NCBI GenBank assembly: GCA_047495785.1
Contig: JBLDXI010000055.1
Span: 1,736,001-1,800,000, forward strand
DNA length: 64,000 bases
Direction of reading: 5' to 3'
Source of the DNA: Lepidodermella squamata
Lineage: Eukaryota; Gastrotricha
Below the pieces are notes generated by a model. It had not been told where the DNA came from. It worked only from the letters and a program-made list of their open reading frames with translations, and did not search any database. The stretch's first letter is position 1, and every line of letters starts with the position of its first letter. The position numbers and the translations under genes were made by a program. Below, in pieces: positions 12,350-24,311 of the stretch.

Positions 12350-12733
12350 TGAACCAGACATTGTCTGTTGATTAAATTGGCTCAATATCTAATTTGCACC
12401 AAGATCGAATGACCTCCTTTGTTAATGATTTATGATTGCTTCTCTCTTTGAAAAAATAAAGGCATTCAAAGCAATTAATGATTTTTTGGAAATGCAAGAC
12501 GTTCATATCGAGAATTGGTCAAAAATCCATCGTGCTCAATTTTAATAGTTTGTTCAACACATTGATCCTGTATTCATGATCAAATCAGAGGTCAACAAAG
12601 TTTCATAGATACTCTTATGACGTATTTAATGCTACAAATAATCAAGCGGTTGAAACGAAAATATTCCTTTTGCGAGTTAGTAGTAGTTGAATAAGAAAAA
12701 TAGGCCTTAACGAAGAATGCCATCTGTTTCGGT

Positions 12734-14974
12734 TTAGTTTTCCAAGAATTTACGCCACTGCTCCAAGGAAATATTTCCCTCGGGATGATCGCTGATTTCT
12801 CGAACGATAGAATCGATTATATCATCGTCTGTGGGCAAATGCATTTGCGTACACTTTCTCTTGATATCATCGCGGGTTATGTAACCACGCCGATGATTGT
12901 CCAACTGCAAAAACAGCTCATCGACTCTAGGTCGGCCAGTGATACCCAACTTTCTCAGCTGAGTACGTAACTCAGCGACAAGCCGACTGCGGTCGCCATC
13001 GCTATTTACAGGAGGGAATAAGTATGAATTATACGATAATTATCATCGATAACTTACTTCCGAACGACAGTTACTGGTTGGAAACGATAGCAAGAGGCAC
13101 CACGGTCATTAGTAGCATTGCCCAAATGAGCACGAAGATTTTCAATTACTTCATTCGGAAATTGGTCGCGGTATTTCTCAACAAACGACAACACGAAGGT
13201 GTCCGCACTTTTGATAATGAATCGCTGCTTGAACACTTCCACACGTGCCCCAATATAGAGATCCTAGAATCCGGGAAAATTTCGGAGGTTGGAAACCATA
13301 AGACAAAAATTGGGGCAAAAAATATACTTGAGGTCCATAATATATAGGACGTTCAGCAGTTGAGCCGGGCTTGGCCACTCGAGATTTTTCCAAAAATTTG
13401 CCACCAATGACGCCACTGTTGCGTTTCGGCGGCTCATAGATCGACAGGGCATCGTCGGACACATGGTAAATTATGACAAAGCGACGCCCAGCATCTTCAG
13501 GATGAACAGAGTCGAGCTCTGCTTCGTACCGTAGTTTAACGGCATCGTTTTCCATAATTTTGATGTAATCCTTCTTAGGTGGTTCTGGTATGAGGGAAAT
13601 TACGTTTTGAAGTGAGTCCTCAATGGAGCCATAGCCATTGTAAGGTGGAATTTCCTGAAATCACGGAAAAGTTACTTTCATCATGAGATGGCTCTAAATT
13701 ATTGAATATACCATCTTCGGTAGAGGTTCTCCCCGTTCATTCACGGTTAAAGGAGTGAAGTCAGTTAGACCAAAGTTTTGATAGTAGAAAGATTTCGTGA
13801 AATTATCGATGTCAAAGATGAAAAATCGGCGGCCATAGATGAAAACCGTTTTTCCGATCATGAAGTCTCTGAAAATAGCCATTCATTATGTCAAACTGAA
13901 ATAGGTAATATTTGGTTTTCTAGAACACCAACTTACGATGAAGTGAAAAAGTCCTTAGATTCGTTAGGAGTTATTTCCATGTAGATTCCTGGATGAGTTG
14001 AAGGAATATTGTTGCGGTCCTTCAAAATTTTATGGCGTTGGATCAGAACAGGGAAAGGATCTCGACCATCGTTTTGGCGATGAACCTCCCTTACTTCAAC
14101 TGTATCGTCTGCCAGATAGTAATGAATAACAACAGGTCGAAGTTCTCCGAAAAGGTTGTCGCGATCATCCCAGACGGCGAAGAAACGCAGGATCTTCTTG
14201 TCCATTTCCAAAAATTGGCGTAACTTGTCGTAATCAGTTTTAGTTTTATTCGTGGTAAGAGCTTCACGCTTTTCGCGAGTTGCGGTGTAAGGATCTTGAG
14301 GAATGCACTCTGGAGGGTCAAGAATAACACCCTCGCTTTCGAGATAATCTCTGGTCCAAGGGTCACAATCCACCACACGGAATGTGCGACCATAAAATGT
14401 CACGTTTTTCCCCAAATTGAAATCTTTCCAATTCCAAGTATCACCGTGATCATTTTTGGATATCTTTTGACGATGAAGGAGCTTGCCTTGGGGCATACCA
14501 CTGTTTCTAACTTCTGGCTCAATGACGGAAATACTGTCATCTTCCAGGTAGTAGAAGATGTCCACGGGCCGTACACGATAATGCTCATTTGGAGATTCGT
14601 AAACGGTTTGCTTGAAATAGGCCTTGAAGCGAAGAACTTTCTTATCGAATGCAACATGAGCAGGGATGAAAACTTCAGGCGGAGCTTGCTTAGGCTTTCC
14701 GTAAGTTATCGTCGGTTGATAATTGGCGAGGGCATCTAGCTCATCTTGGCTTATTGTGTTATGGTGAAGAAACTGGCCGCCAATGCCAACCTCTTTTAGC
14801 TTTGGCTGAGAAAACCCATCCTTCATTCCAAGAGTCTGGGGCCTCCGAAAATCATGAGCCTGAATTTTAATTGGTAATTCAATAATAATCTTGCATATAT
14901 CATTTACTTACTGCTGGATTGGTGAAAGTATTTCCAGGTAAAAAAGGGAGCGATTGATTTCTACGTTCGGCCAT
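12734..14974 (-). CDS. EFHC1-like: EF-hand domain-containing protein, EFHC1/EFHC2 type
   Basis: Minus-strand gene with six exons joined by short introns. Exon 1 is 14974-14912 (MAERRNQSLPFLPGNTFTNP) and exon 2 begins at 14859. It has the family plan of three DM10 domains and a C-terminal EF-hand-like region. DM10-1 carries VLRFKAYFKQ...DIFYYLEDDSISVIEP and FYGRTFRVVDCDPWTRDYL. DM10-2 carries VIHYYLADDTVEV and FIYGRRFFIFDIDNFTKSFY. DM10-3 carries FVIIYHVSDDALSIYEP and VFKQRFIIKSAD. The C-terminal part has LDNHRRGYITRDDIKRKC, a degenerate EF-hand. Introns fall at about 13934-13866, about 13712-13656, about 13330-13268 and about 13071-13018. EFHC proteins are microtubule inner proteins of ciliary doublets, which implies motile cilia or flagella. 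The stop is at 12734, convergent with the M1AP-like gene 385 bp away. EFHC1 and EFHC2 cannot be separated here. Confidence 0.93.
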
Positions 14975-17110
14975 TATTGTAAAATAACGGAACTGCTACA
15001 CAATTTTAGAATGTAAAATATCAAAGATATGATTTATATCGAAAACATCAATAAGTTTGATACATAATGGACATTTAATAAGTTTGTATATGAAATGCGG
15101 CGACAAATGCCGAGATGACAATCAGCAAACAAGATTGAAGTTGGCTGGCCACGATTGGATTTTCCCAGCGGGCAATCGATTGTTCAAGAACTAGCATTGT
15201 GTCATATGTCATATGTTTTACCTTATTTGCCAGATTTAGGGATACCTTGCTAGTGTTTCATATGTAACTTTGGCACATGAGAAACGCATAGAAAATCGGC
15301 AATCGGAAAGGAAAATTCAGGAAAAAGGGACAGACCCTTATGGGGTAATACATATCAAATAGTCCAGTTCCTTTCAAATACGTAAGGTCAGTTGTTTAAT
15401 AGTTGGAGAAGTTCCTGAAATAACTCGCATCCGCTTATGTGTAAAAACTATGAGAAATATAACCCTAATCGCTGATCCGAAAAGACAGATCTCACGCCCA
15501 TGAGATGTTTGAGCACAGTCGCCAATTTATAGGCGTTACACTAAGGCATGATGTTATAACACCGAAAAGTCCAGACCCCAGAAGTTTTTCTTCCATAAAT
15601 TCAACGAAAAGCGCTACAATAATGGGGTAGTAGTATTAGATGTTATACAATCAGAAGCGTTCTTTTGCTTTCTCGGGCGACAGTAATTTCTCTCAACCGA
15701 ACAATGTCGTGAGGACCACTATTCACAAGGCAGATCAGGGTTGCCAAGTATATCACGGGTTATAATATTTGCAGCCCTACAATTCGCAAATTCTATGTTG
15801 CCAGCTAGGTTGCAGAAGTATAAAGACCAGGAAAATCCAATCGAAGTCAGAAATAGGTAGGGCATCAGCCATCGTTGCTAACTGCAAGTAACTAAGGACG
15901 CCGTCACCAAGTAAAATAAAAAAAATAATTAATGTGTACATGTTAGCTTAAAAATTAGTTTGTTTGTTGTTGCAAAAATTGTGTGAAGTTTAATTTTGAT
16001 TATATTATTTTCTGTCGACGTATGATGCGCTATCGCTGTCCAGGTTTTCTCTCTGGGGTTAATAAAAGTCCTGAAGGCTTGTAGCTTCATGACGAACACG
16101 GATAGCACTATTAAAGTTTGCAAGGTCTTTTGACAACAGCTTTGGGAGGGTAACGCGCGCATGGCCAAGATATTTCTTTTCACCAGCTTTCACCTCTGGC
16201 AGTCACGTAAAGATGCTTCACCTTACGGTTTTTAGGATTTGGTTGTTTAACTTATTCCTCCTGACTGCTTGAATAGCCAGGCCGCTGAATATATGCTTTA
16301 ATGGCTACATTCATTGTCATAACTCGTGCGTAATTTGGAATTAGATCATCCCTGGGACAATTCGGTGGCTTGCGGCTCCAGCTCTCGTCATGGATGTGAA
16401 TTGTGAATTATTTCTGAATTGTGCGGAAATTGTGACTATTTTTACGATAAGGACTAGCTGATTCCTTATGCAGATCTTACCTGCGCGTTATTAATCTCGT
16501 AGATGGTACAATTTTGATGGGGTACCTGGTACCTCCTGGGTCTGATTGGCTATTAGCTGTCGGGCTGAATAGTATGCTTGCCCTATCATAAATATAGTTC
16601 GGATTGCCGATACTGCTGTTACGACTAACATTCGTCACCAGTGGTACGTGGTAAGTGCTTTCCGTTCCTATAGCCAAACTAATGCCGAAATAACTAGGGC
16701 AAGAGATCCAATGGGAAGCTTGCAGCTTGCAATTTTTGTCCCATAATGTGTCGAGCAAATTCAAGAGAATATTTACAGACAAGATTCTGGACGGAAATGT
16801 TATAATGATGTAAACCCTCCCGCCCTGCTGTCTGCTGAATTTTATGGGATTTCGGACGTTCTTATCTCTTATCCTCTTCCTGTTGTTTGATTTTTTGCGT
16901 TGTTCATGTGATCTACACCGCGCACCTTGTAAATCACGCGAATTTTTTTCTCTGCATTCAAAACCCCTTTTTTCTCTGAAACGCTCAAAGAATCACACGA
17001 TAGTACATCTTGTCTAGCTAAATTGTTAATTTTTAAACCTAAGTTTTTTAGACTGTTTGATAAACCTCAAGTACTATGATATATAACGCACGTAATGAAG
17101 CATTACACTA
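14975..17110. other. Gene-free interval
   Basis: About 2.1 kb between EFHC and B4GALT7, which point away from each other, so both promoters probably lie here. Open frames are short and show no family motifs or codon regularity. No repeat or RNA gene was recognised. Confidence 0.5.
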
Positions 17111-18075
17111 ATGCTGTTTGTCAGGCTAGCTCTCCGAGCCAAAAGGCGGAAAAAATGTCTGGCACTAGTCGTTTTCTTGCTGGTCTGCCTTGCTGTGATA
17201 TCGTTGGCGGAGTTTCCGTTTTTAAGCGGTGCACCTGTTTATGAATCGAAATTCGACACATCGAAAGCAAAAACAGATCACCGACTTGCGCTTATCGTTC
17301 CGTTTCGAGATCGGAATGATGAATTACACGAATTCGTTCCTCATATATCCAAGTTTCTAGACGTTCAAGAAATTCGTCACGGCATCTTCATTATAAACCA
17401 AACAGATTCGTTCCGGTTCAATCGAGCAGTTCTCATTAATATTGGCTTTGTGGTTAGCTCTGGTGAAGGATTTGACTACATGGCTATGCACGACATTGAT
17501 TTATTGCCATTGGATCAACGTTTGTCTTACGCCTTTCCCTTTAAAGGTCCTATGCACCTCAGCTCACCAAAGTTGCATCCGCTATATCACTATGAAACTT
17601 ACGTAGGCGGTATTCTAGTCATTTCTCATGCTCATTTCAAACTCGTGAATGGCATGTCCAATCGGTATTGGGGTTGGGGTCTTGAGGATGACGAATTTTA
17701 CACTCGTTTACGTCACGCCAACTTGACAATCTTTCGCCCTACCTTTAACTCAACGAATGCGTTTCGCCATATTCATGATCGAAAGAAGCGCAAGCGAGAT
17801 TTTCGAGAAAAAATACCATCTTTACACAAGGTTGACAGAAGAACTGGCTTATCAACGTTAGAAACCGACGGAAAGCACGGTAATCCATTCGACTAAAGTA
17901 TTTCTTGGTTTTCAACGATTAGTTTTTAGGGCCATTATATACCATAACGGATTCCCGACCTGTGCTCATTCAGAACCACGCGGCTACCGTTTATGACGTT
18001 CGCCTGGAGTGCAATCTTGAAGCTACACCATGGTGTTTACCATCTGGTGCCAAATCTCTTCCAGCTAAATCTTAG
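17111..18075 (+). CDS. B4GALT7: Beta-1,4-galactosyltransferase 7 (xylosylprotein galactosyltransferase)
   Basis: Two exons, 17111-17879 and 17930-18075, give 304 residues. The protein is type II: a short basic tail (LRAKRRKK), then a signal anchor at about residues 17-36, then the catalytic domain. Seen motifs are LALIVPFRDR, FNRAVLINIGF, DYMAMHDIDLLP (metal-binding DxD region, here DID), YVGGILVISHAHF and NRYWGWGLEDDEFY (the WGWGxEDDE signature). The second exon, easily missed because an in-frame stop follows the donor, encodes the conserved C-terminus ending near ATPWC, as in human B4GALT7. The enzyme adds the first galactose to xylose in the glycosaminoglycan linker tetrasaccharide in the Golgi. 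A small same-strand gene starts 106 bp downstream. Confidence 0.95.
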
Positions 18076-18181
18076 CATTGCTCTTTCCAATTTCTTACAC
18101 TTTTCGCATTACCATAGAATATTAAATGCTATAATTTATAACAATTTAATCTTGTTCCTTATAGATTATTGAACAGATATA

Positions 18182-18821
18182 ATGACTGAGAATGGCAATG
18201 AAACGAATCCAATAGCAGCCGCAAGCAGCTCAGCCGCTGTTGCTGTTTCCGAAGTACAGCCGGAACAAACCTATGATCAACCTCCGCCACCAGCCTATTC
18301 TGACGTGGTAAATTCTTGCAGTTCCGCCGGTGCTGAACCTGAACACTGGAAAGCAACTTCAAATGCAGCTTATGCCGTTCCACCACCGCTTTTTGATCAT
18401 ATGGCCCCGGTGCGTCCCCTTCTGTCCTCGCAACCTTTAAGAGTAGTCGTCGATCAACGGGGTGTTCCTGTTTCCGTACCACCGGGAGTTCAAGTTGTTG
18501 TTGTCCCAGCACGTGGCGCCCGAGTCGTCGAGAGAGAGGTTATAACAAAAAATGATCATTTATAAACAATTGTATTTGTGTTTTATATAGGATGAAGGCA
18601 AACGAATCAGGAGCATTGCGCTTTCCATGGCAGTTTTATCGCTGTTTTTTGGTTCACTTTTCTGCGCTATTCCAGCTCTCATATGCGCTTGTCGTCGATA
18701 TGCCCCAATTGTCGATTACAGAAAATCAATCGCTTTAAGCTCCATTGCTTTACTCGTAGGAATTACTGGTTTGATTTTGGCCACGCTGCGAGCAAATCAA
18801 AAAGCTATGGCGCACATGTGA
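18182..18821 (+). CDS. Small PY-motif membrane protein, two exons
   Basis: Exons 18182-18538 and 18591-18821 (52-nt intron) encode 195 residues. The N-terminal half is low-complexity, Ala/Ser/Pro-rich, with PPPPAYSDV containing a PPxY motif that could bind WW domains (for example Nedd4-type ligases). The C-terminal half has two hydrophobic segments, about residues 128-149 (SMAVLSLFFGSLFCAIPALI) and about 164-183 (IALSSIALLVGITGLILATL), separated by CRRYAPIVDYRK. The layout recalls small two-pass proteins such as the CD225/dispanin or PRRT group, but I do not see a diagnostic match. It starts 106 bp after the B4GALT7 stop on the same strand. An acceptor-like TTCCTTATAG lies 17 bp upstream, which suggests an operon-like pair. 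Function unknown. Confidence 0.75.
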
Positions 18822-19788
18822 AGCGGTGTAAACTGTTTATACTTGTAGTCTATGGTTGATGTTAGATCTAATTAAATATATTCACCGGATGCTTTGAATC
18901 AGCGGTGCTGTACAGAATGAATTTTCATTGTTAGTGCTGTGACTAATTATTTTGCATAATTTTTTAATGCCGATGTACACAGTTTCACTGACCGACTTTG
19001 CAGCCGGGTTATTTTACCACTCTTTGATCACATATTCACTTTTATTTAGCATATTTTATTTCAGTCATGAGTTTTCGTGTTCCCTGGAATATGGATCAAA
19101 ATAAAAATGGGTATTGTTGATTGTTAAATTGTTGTGTGAGCAAGTGTTTCAATGTAGCGAAATTAGAAGCAGGCGACGTTACGCAATGAGTTTGAAGATT
19201 TTGCAAGGCATTAGTTTCACTTGAGATGTGTTGATGAAGCGGGATTGTTGCCATTCAGTCAGCGGCGGTGTCGGCATTACATGTTATGTTGTTGAAGGAA
19301 GTAGCAAAGTTATCGCTAAATCTTGAATTTTCATTACATACAATCATACCATCAGCCCTCATTTCACACCGTTTCGTTTCGATTAGCCATATTTAATCTT
19401 TCAGGCTCGCTCCTGATGCATTCCTTCACTCTCCTGGCTCTCCTTGAAACAGCTCGAGATCAGCGTGTGACAAAATATTGAAGTGTCAATTTAGTTAAAC
19501 CCTGAACAGGGTGAAAACAGTCATTTCTGTTCACCGTGATGAGCATGTGATGATTAGGTTGCTCTTCACCCCAAGAATACCACCAGAAATAAGGAATTAT
19601 GACTGGGCTCCATTTATCCAACAATTTGTGTCTTGGAGTCGTATAGTTTCAAAGGCGGCTCTCAATCAGCTTCCGATTTTGTGTTGCTAGCAAGCGGAAT
19701 GGCTTATAATTATTGATCAGACGTTTTGAAAGCCCGAAGCAGAGCGACTAACTTCTGAAGTATTGCATTGTGCGAAGAAGTATGCCCT
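18822..19788. other. Gene-free interval
   Basis: 3' flank of the PY-motif gene (ATTAAA near 18869) followed by about 900 bp in which no gene, RNA or repeat was recognised. Confidence 0.4.
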
Positions 19789-20908
19789 ATTACTCTCAGG
19801 GCCAGATCATCACCAAAAATTGACCCCGGGCCCTTAGGCAAATCCTCTTTCCGGGCCCCCTCCCATCTTCCCCACTCAATTCTTCACCCTTGGTCTTAAA
19901 CAATTCTCAGTAAATGTCTTCTCGAGGAGCCATGTCTTTTTAAGGTTTCCTTTGGTGTTAACTAAATTATTTTTGGTGTTTAGACTATAAAAACTTGCGA
20001 ATAGGCGAAACTTGTGAACTTTCCAGTGGCTAACATAGCATGCCCCGTAGCCCTGTTTCTTGACAGAAAAAAATCGCGACCTTTAACTTTCTGTAAAGAG
20101 TCAAACGTTGTGATAGAAACCTTAATTATTTACTTTCTCCGCGAGCGAAGCGAGCTTTAGCTAACGGTATTGTTTCATAATTTTGGCTAAAAATAGCCTA
20201 TAATTGATTCGAAATTGCGTGTGGATGATTTCGTGTTGCGACTCTCGCGGCCCCGCAATTTTGAAAACTTTCCTCCCTTTGAAAACGTTAACACCCAATA
20301 TTCCTAAACGGACCTCGAATTCACTTTATAGAATGGCTGTCACAGGACCAATATGTTTCATCATGCTAAATTGGTAGAAACAGGGTGCGATCTTGGATCC
20401 TGGTTTGACTAAGTACCGACAAGTGATGTTAAGGTACTTATCTTGAGTACCGAGCGAAGCGAGCAATTGTTTAAGATTTTCCACTAAAACATGCTCCACA
20501 ACCTCTCAAAATTAACGAAACAGTGGGATAAATTCTCATTTTGTTGTCTGGCGCGGCCGAGCTGGTGGGGATCATCACACCATTCCCCCTGAAGTCACAC
20601 ACTGGCTAGAAATTTGTCAGCCGCGAGCGAAGCGAGCTTTAGCTGACGATTATCACCACATTTCTCACATTTTCCAAGAGCCGGATTTATGCAGCGCAGC
20701 CAAACAGAATCATAAGCAATAAGGCAAACTGTCGAATGCGAATAAATCACAAGGGGGAGCCTTTGGTTTTTGTTAGGAGTACACTTTTTTCATGGGCCCT
20801 TTGATGGTAAGGGTCCCCCTGTGGTTTTTTACTTCAGGTGCCAAAATTCAATGAGCCCCAAGACAACTGCCTTACTTGCCTACTGGGTGATCCGGCCCTG
20901 ATTACTCT
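19789..20908. mobile_element. Non-autonomous hAT-like DNA transposon with 8-bp target duplication
   Basis: The element runs 19797-20900 (1,104 bp). It begins CAGGGCCAGATCATCACC and ends with the inverted counterpart of CAGGGCCGGATCACCC. The 8 bp ATTACTCT occurs immediately before (19789-19796) and immediately after (20901-20908). An 8-bp duplication together with a CAGGG-type terminal inverted repeat is the hAT superfamily signature. No transposase frame is visible, so it is non-autonomous. Inside are three copies of a CGAGCGAAGCGAGC motif (20141, 20451, 20623). Confidence 0.85.
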
Positions 20909-21164
20909 ACTTGGTTCATATTTTCACGTCGTCTGCGCCCGTTGGATGGAGGATTGCCTGAGTGAAAATCCAACGTACCTACCTATAAATGCATGCACGA
21001 GAGCTCATTGACAGATCACCACCCAACACTGAATTTTCAGCCTTGTACCATCTTGCATTCAAGATTTTAGCCAACTTTTTGGAATATTTTTTAGCTTTAT
21101 GGAATTGAGGAATTTCTCTCATTGGGGCTTCTCTTTTTCTCTGCATACTGCATCGAAGGCATGT

Positions 21165-21389
21165 TACAGGGACCGGCAGAAGTTATTCTACAGACGCATT
21201 ACTTATTATCATTATTGTCATCATTAGGAGTCATGTGACCGTCAATTTCTTCAACTTCTTCATTTTCGTGCCGAAATTTCGCGTATGGGGTTGAAGAAGT
21301 TGAAGAAATTGACGGTCACATGACTCCTAATGATGACAATAATGATAATAAGTAATGCGTCTGTAGAATAACTTCTGCCGGTCCCTGTA
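21165..21389. mobile_element. Foldback MITE: 98-bp perfect inverted repeat, TA-flanked
   Basis: The left arm 21165-21262 and right arm 21292-21389 are exact reverse complements when read base by base, separated by a 29-nt loop. The ends read TA-CAGGGACCGGCAG ... CTGCCGGTCCCTG-TA. The outer TA would be the target duplication of a Tc1/mariner-type element. There is no coding capacity. As RNA it would form a long perfect hairpin. Confidence 0.85.
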
Positions 21390-21699
21390 TTGTTAATTCT
21401 CAGTCTGACAGCTCTCATTAGCCTTAATTTGCGGGTGTACTGTGTAATCCCCGGTGATGCCCAGTGAAATCCAAACCAATCACGGTTTCCTACAGAACGA
21501 ATGTCGACCTGCTTGCTCTTAGTCTCCTTTCATATTCTACATATATTCTGAATATTGGTATAAAGTTATGAATATTGGACAGTAGCGCATGAAAGTGTTA
21601 AGTTGAAGGATTATGAAGGATCACGGATGCCATTGTATGGTGTCTGAAGCCATTTGGAAGCCCGAAACAGTTATTAGATGCACCCCTGACACAAAGCGG

Positions 21700-22975
21700 T
21701 GTTAAAAAATCTAGCCTTTAGCCCATGGGTTTTTTCGAGATAAGTACAGGGAAAGATGCAAAATCCTCACTTTTTCTTCGATTCGGACTTGATTCGGAAG
21801 CGGAGGGAAAGGACTAAAAAGCCGTGGATAAACACCGCATTTACTGGCAATTTCTTACTTCCTAAGTAAGATTTTTTTGTGCTCTACTAGAAAACGTGAA
21901 AAAACTGTGGTTGAACCCATTTTGTTTCTTGCAGCGATGCCCTAAATGACTCCAGGTCATGCATTTTCGAGGTGTTGGGTCTGCCGTAGTGAGTGCTATT
22001 CAGGACGAAAAAGTCGTGGATAAGTTGGGGTGGTTCTTGTTGTTTTCCTTCTTAAAACTTTCCTCCGAACACCTTCTCTGATTTTACTACAAAACGCTGT
22101 GGTGCAACTATCGGTTTTTTCGAGGTAAGAGCGACAGAAAACACAAAATTTTCACTTTTTCTCGATTTGCAAGCGGGGAGGGAAAAACTGAAAAGCCGTG
22201 GATAACTACAATAGGCGCGTTTACACGAGCAGTGTTCGCTCTCGTTCGATCTACTTGGCTCCCGCTCTCGTTGGCCCCTCGTCGTGTAACCGCGCGCGCG
22301 GAGTGAAGTGGGGCGACTTTTTCGCTCCCGCCCAACTCAGGGAGCGAATGAGGGCGAACGAGAGCGAACGAGAGCAAACGCGGGTGTAAACGCGTGCGCG
22401 CGCACAAAGTAGAGCGAACTGGCGCGATTTCACATAAAATCACCGATTTTTGTGGTTTTGTGCTCTAAATTTACGGAATTTATATGCAAAATTTATGCTT
22501 TTTAGCCAAGATTTTCGAAATGCTATCGAATGGTGCCAAATTTAGCGAATTTCACGAAACTGAACGAAATTTCAAGTTATCCAGAATTTATAGCCAATCG
22601 ATAGATTTCATTATTTAGAAGATAACTGTGAAAAAACTGATTGTAAAAATCAAACCCTCAATGAATTATTCAAAAAATAAATTTGAGCACTCTTTCGCTC
22701 TCGCTCGCTCCCGCAGTGTAAACGTGGGACGCGATTACGCAATGTTCGCTCCAGTTCGCTCTCGCTCCTGTTCGCTCCCGCTCCCAGTGCTGGTGTAAAC
22801 GCGCCTTACAATATTAACTGGCTATTTCTTACTTCCCTGGTAAGCTCGTTGTGTGCTCTATTAGAAAATGTGAAACAACTGTGGTCGAACCTGTTCTGTT
22901 TCTTGTATCCGCGCCTTCAAAGACGCCAGGGGATGCATTGTTTTTAGGTTTTCGTACTTTCAGGTCGCTTAGCGG
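21700..22975. repeat. Diverged tandem repeat of about 300-400 bp, interrupted by a TIR element
   Basis: Copy 1 (about 21725-21990) and copy 2 (about 22110-22212 plus 22813-22960) share a series of landmarks in the same order. These are TTTTTTCGAG, a GGGAAA-rich stretch, AAAGCCGTGGATAA, TTTCTTACTTCC, GTGCTCTA, GTGAAA..ACTGTGG and GTTTCTTG. A partial third unit lies near 22005-22100. No coding potential. Copy 2 is split by the element at 22213-22806. Confidence 0.6.
22207..22812. mobile_element. TIR element inserted in tandem repeat copy 2
   Basis: The element spans 22213-22806. The left end AGGCGCGTTTACAC and right end GTGTAAACGCGCCT are inverted repeats of about 22 bp with two mismatches. 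TACAAT is repeated at 22207-22212 and 22807-22812 as the target duplication; the length is ambiguous, 6-8 bp depending on where the ends are set. The interior is rich in GAGCGAAC/GTTCGCTC motifs and has no transposase frame. The uninterrupted copy 1 of the host repeat supplies the empty site. Confidence 0.75.
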
Positions 22976-23639
22976 TGAAAAATTCATGGTTGCCTATGCA
23001 TTTCTATTCATTTTATGATACTTTTAACTATTCTCTATCATTATAGCAGAAAAGCGCGTGATAATATCCACAAAAAGTATTCAGTGAGCGCCCCCGAACC
23101 GCGCGTTAACCAGCAACTTGAAATCATTTTTCCCTCGAATCGCCTGCGGCAAAAAACTTTGCAATAAAATAAAAAACAAATTGGAGAATTAATATTAAAT
23201 ATAAAAATATATTGCAAAAACTGTATTATTTTAGTTAAATAATTTATTTTTACGAGTTAACACGCGCGGAATTTGTATGGGGGACCTTTTTTTGCGGGAG
23301 TGTAATTTCAATATTCAATAATGTTTTAGAAATATGTTGGAGTCTGGGGCTTTTTTTCATGGCGCTTTTGCTTTTCGTGTTATCGCTTGTTGGAATGAGT
23401 TGCTGGGTGAGTTAACTTTACTCTCCTGGTCTGAAATTTCCAGATTGTTACTGAAGAGACAGTTACAGTTAGTAATGAAATTCGATGTATAAAAAGAAAA
23501 TTTTGCACGCCTCTTTTTTTGGGCCTTCGCGAATACGTATACAGTATTTTCATGTCAGGCTCTCTCGTTTCGTCTCGTTTTTCTAAGTCAAATTGACGTT
23601 GGCCGAATTGTCTAGCCCGATTTTCGCATGCTTCCCAAG
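22976..23639. other. AT-rich gene-free interval
   Basis: About 660 bp with no gene recognised; strongly AT-rich between 23150 and 23260. Confidence 0.35.
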
Positions 23640-24190
23640 ACAACGCCATCCGAGCCCTGATGATGAAGGACTACTCCTGCCCAGTTGACAATCTGCGCCG
23701 CCACCTGAAATGGCTCACTCTCACTGGAACAAGGCACGTACACGAAACCAAGTTGGTCTTCCAGTGCCTCCATGGCGAAGCACCAGCCGAGCTAATCGAG
23801 CTCTGCAAGCCGAAGACAGAGGTGAACCCAGGACTTCGCAGTCCCGCTAACGGCAGCCTCGCAGTCCGACAGTGTCACCCAAGACCGAACCTTCCTCATC
23901 CGCGGCTCGAAGGCATAGAGTCAGACCGACCCCTTCATTCGTAAGCTTACTAGCTCGAAAGCCTGTCGCAAAGCCGCCTACTTGCAGCAATTCTTCATCG
24001 AGCAGGTGTCTGAATGGACCAAATAGATCATAGCTCTATTTTTATAATTTATTTTCGTATTCTATTGTGCCACTCTGCGCCTAACACCGAATCATCGGTG
24101 ACAGGTCTAACTTATCAACTCAAGCCCTGTTAAATCACCAGAATTGGTGCCAGGGTCTAACATCATGCATGCATCCATCCATCCATGCTT
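23640..24190 (+). mobile_element. 3' end of a CR1-like non-LTR retrotransposon
   Basis: The plus strand reads NLRRHLKWLTLTGTRHVHE then KLVFQCLHGEAPAELIELC, the conserved stretch just before the C-terminus of many CR1/Jockey-type reverse transcriptases. RTFLIRG and a short tail follow in a shifted frame and stop near 24025. The 3'UTR ends in a CATC-type microsatellite at about 24165-24187. The 5' portion is missing and the frame is broken, so this is a dead copy. Confidence 0.75.
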
Positions 24191-24311
24191 AATTGTCAGT
24201 TGCCGCCTTACCCTTTTTCATTTGGCGGCCAAATCATTACTCGAAAATTTGTGGTTTTTCAAGTCTGTCAATTCTTACTATTTGATATATTTCATAGGTT
24301 TGATTAAAATC

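Noticed and set aside
22108-22443. Overlapping open frames rich in Arg/Ser
   Set aside because: They arise from GAGCGAAC repeats within the TIR element.
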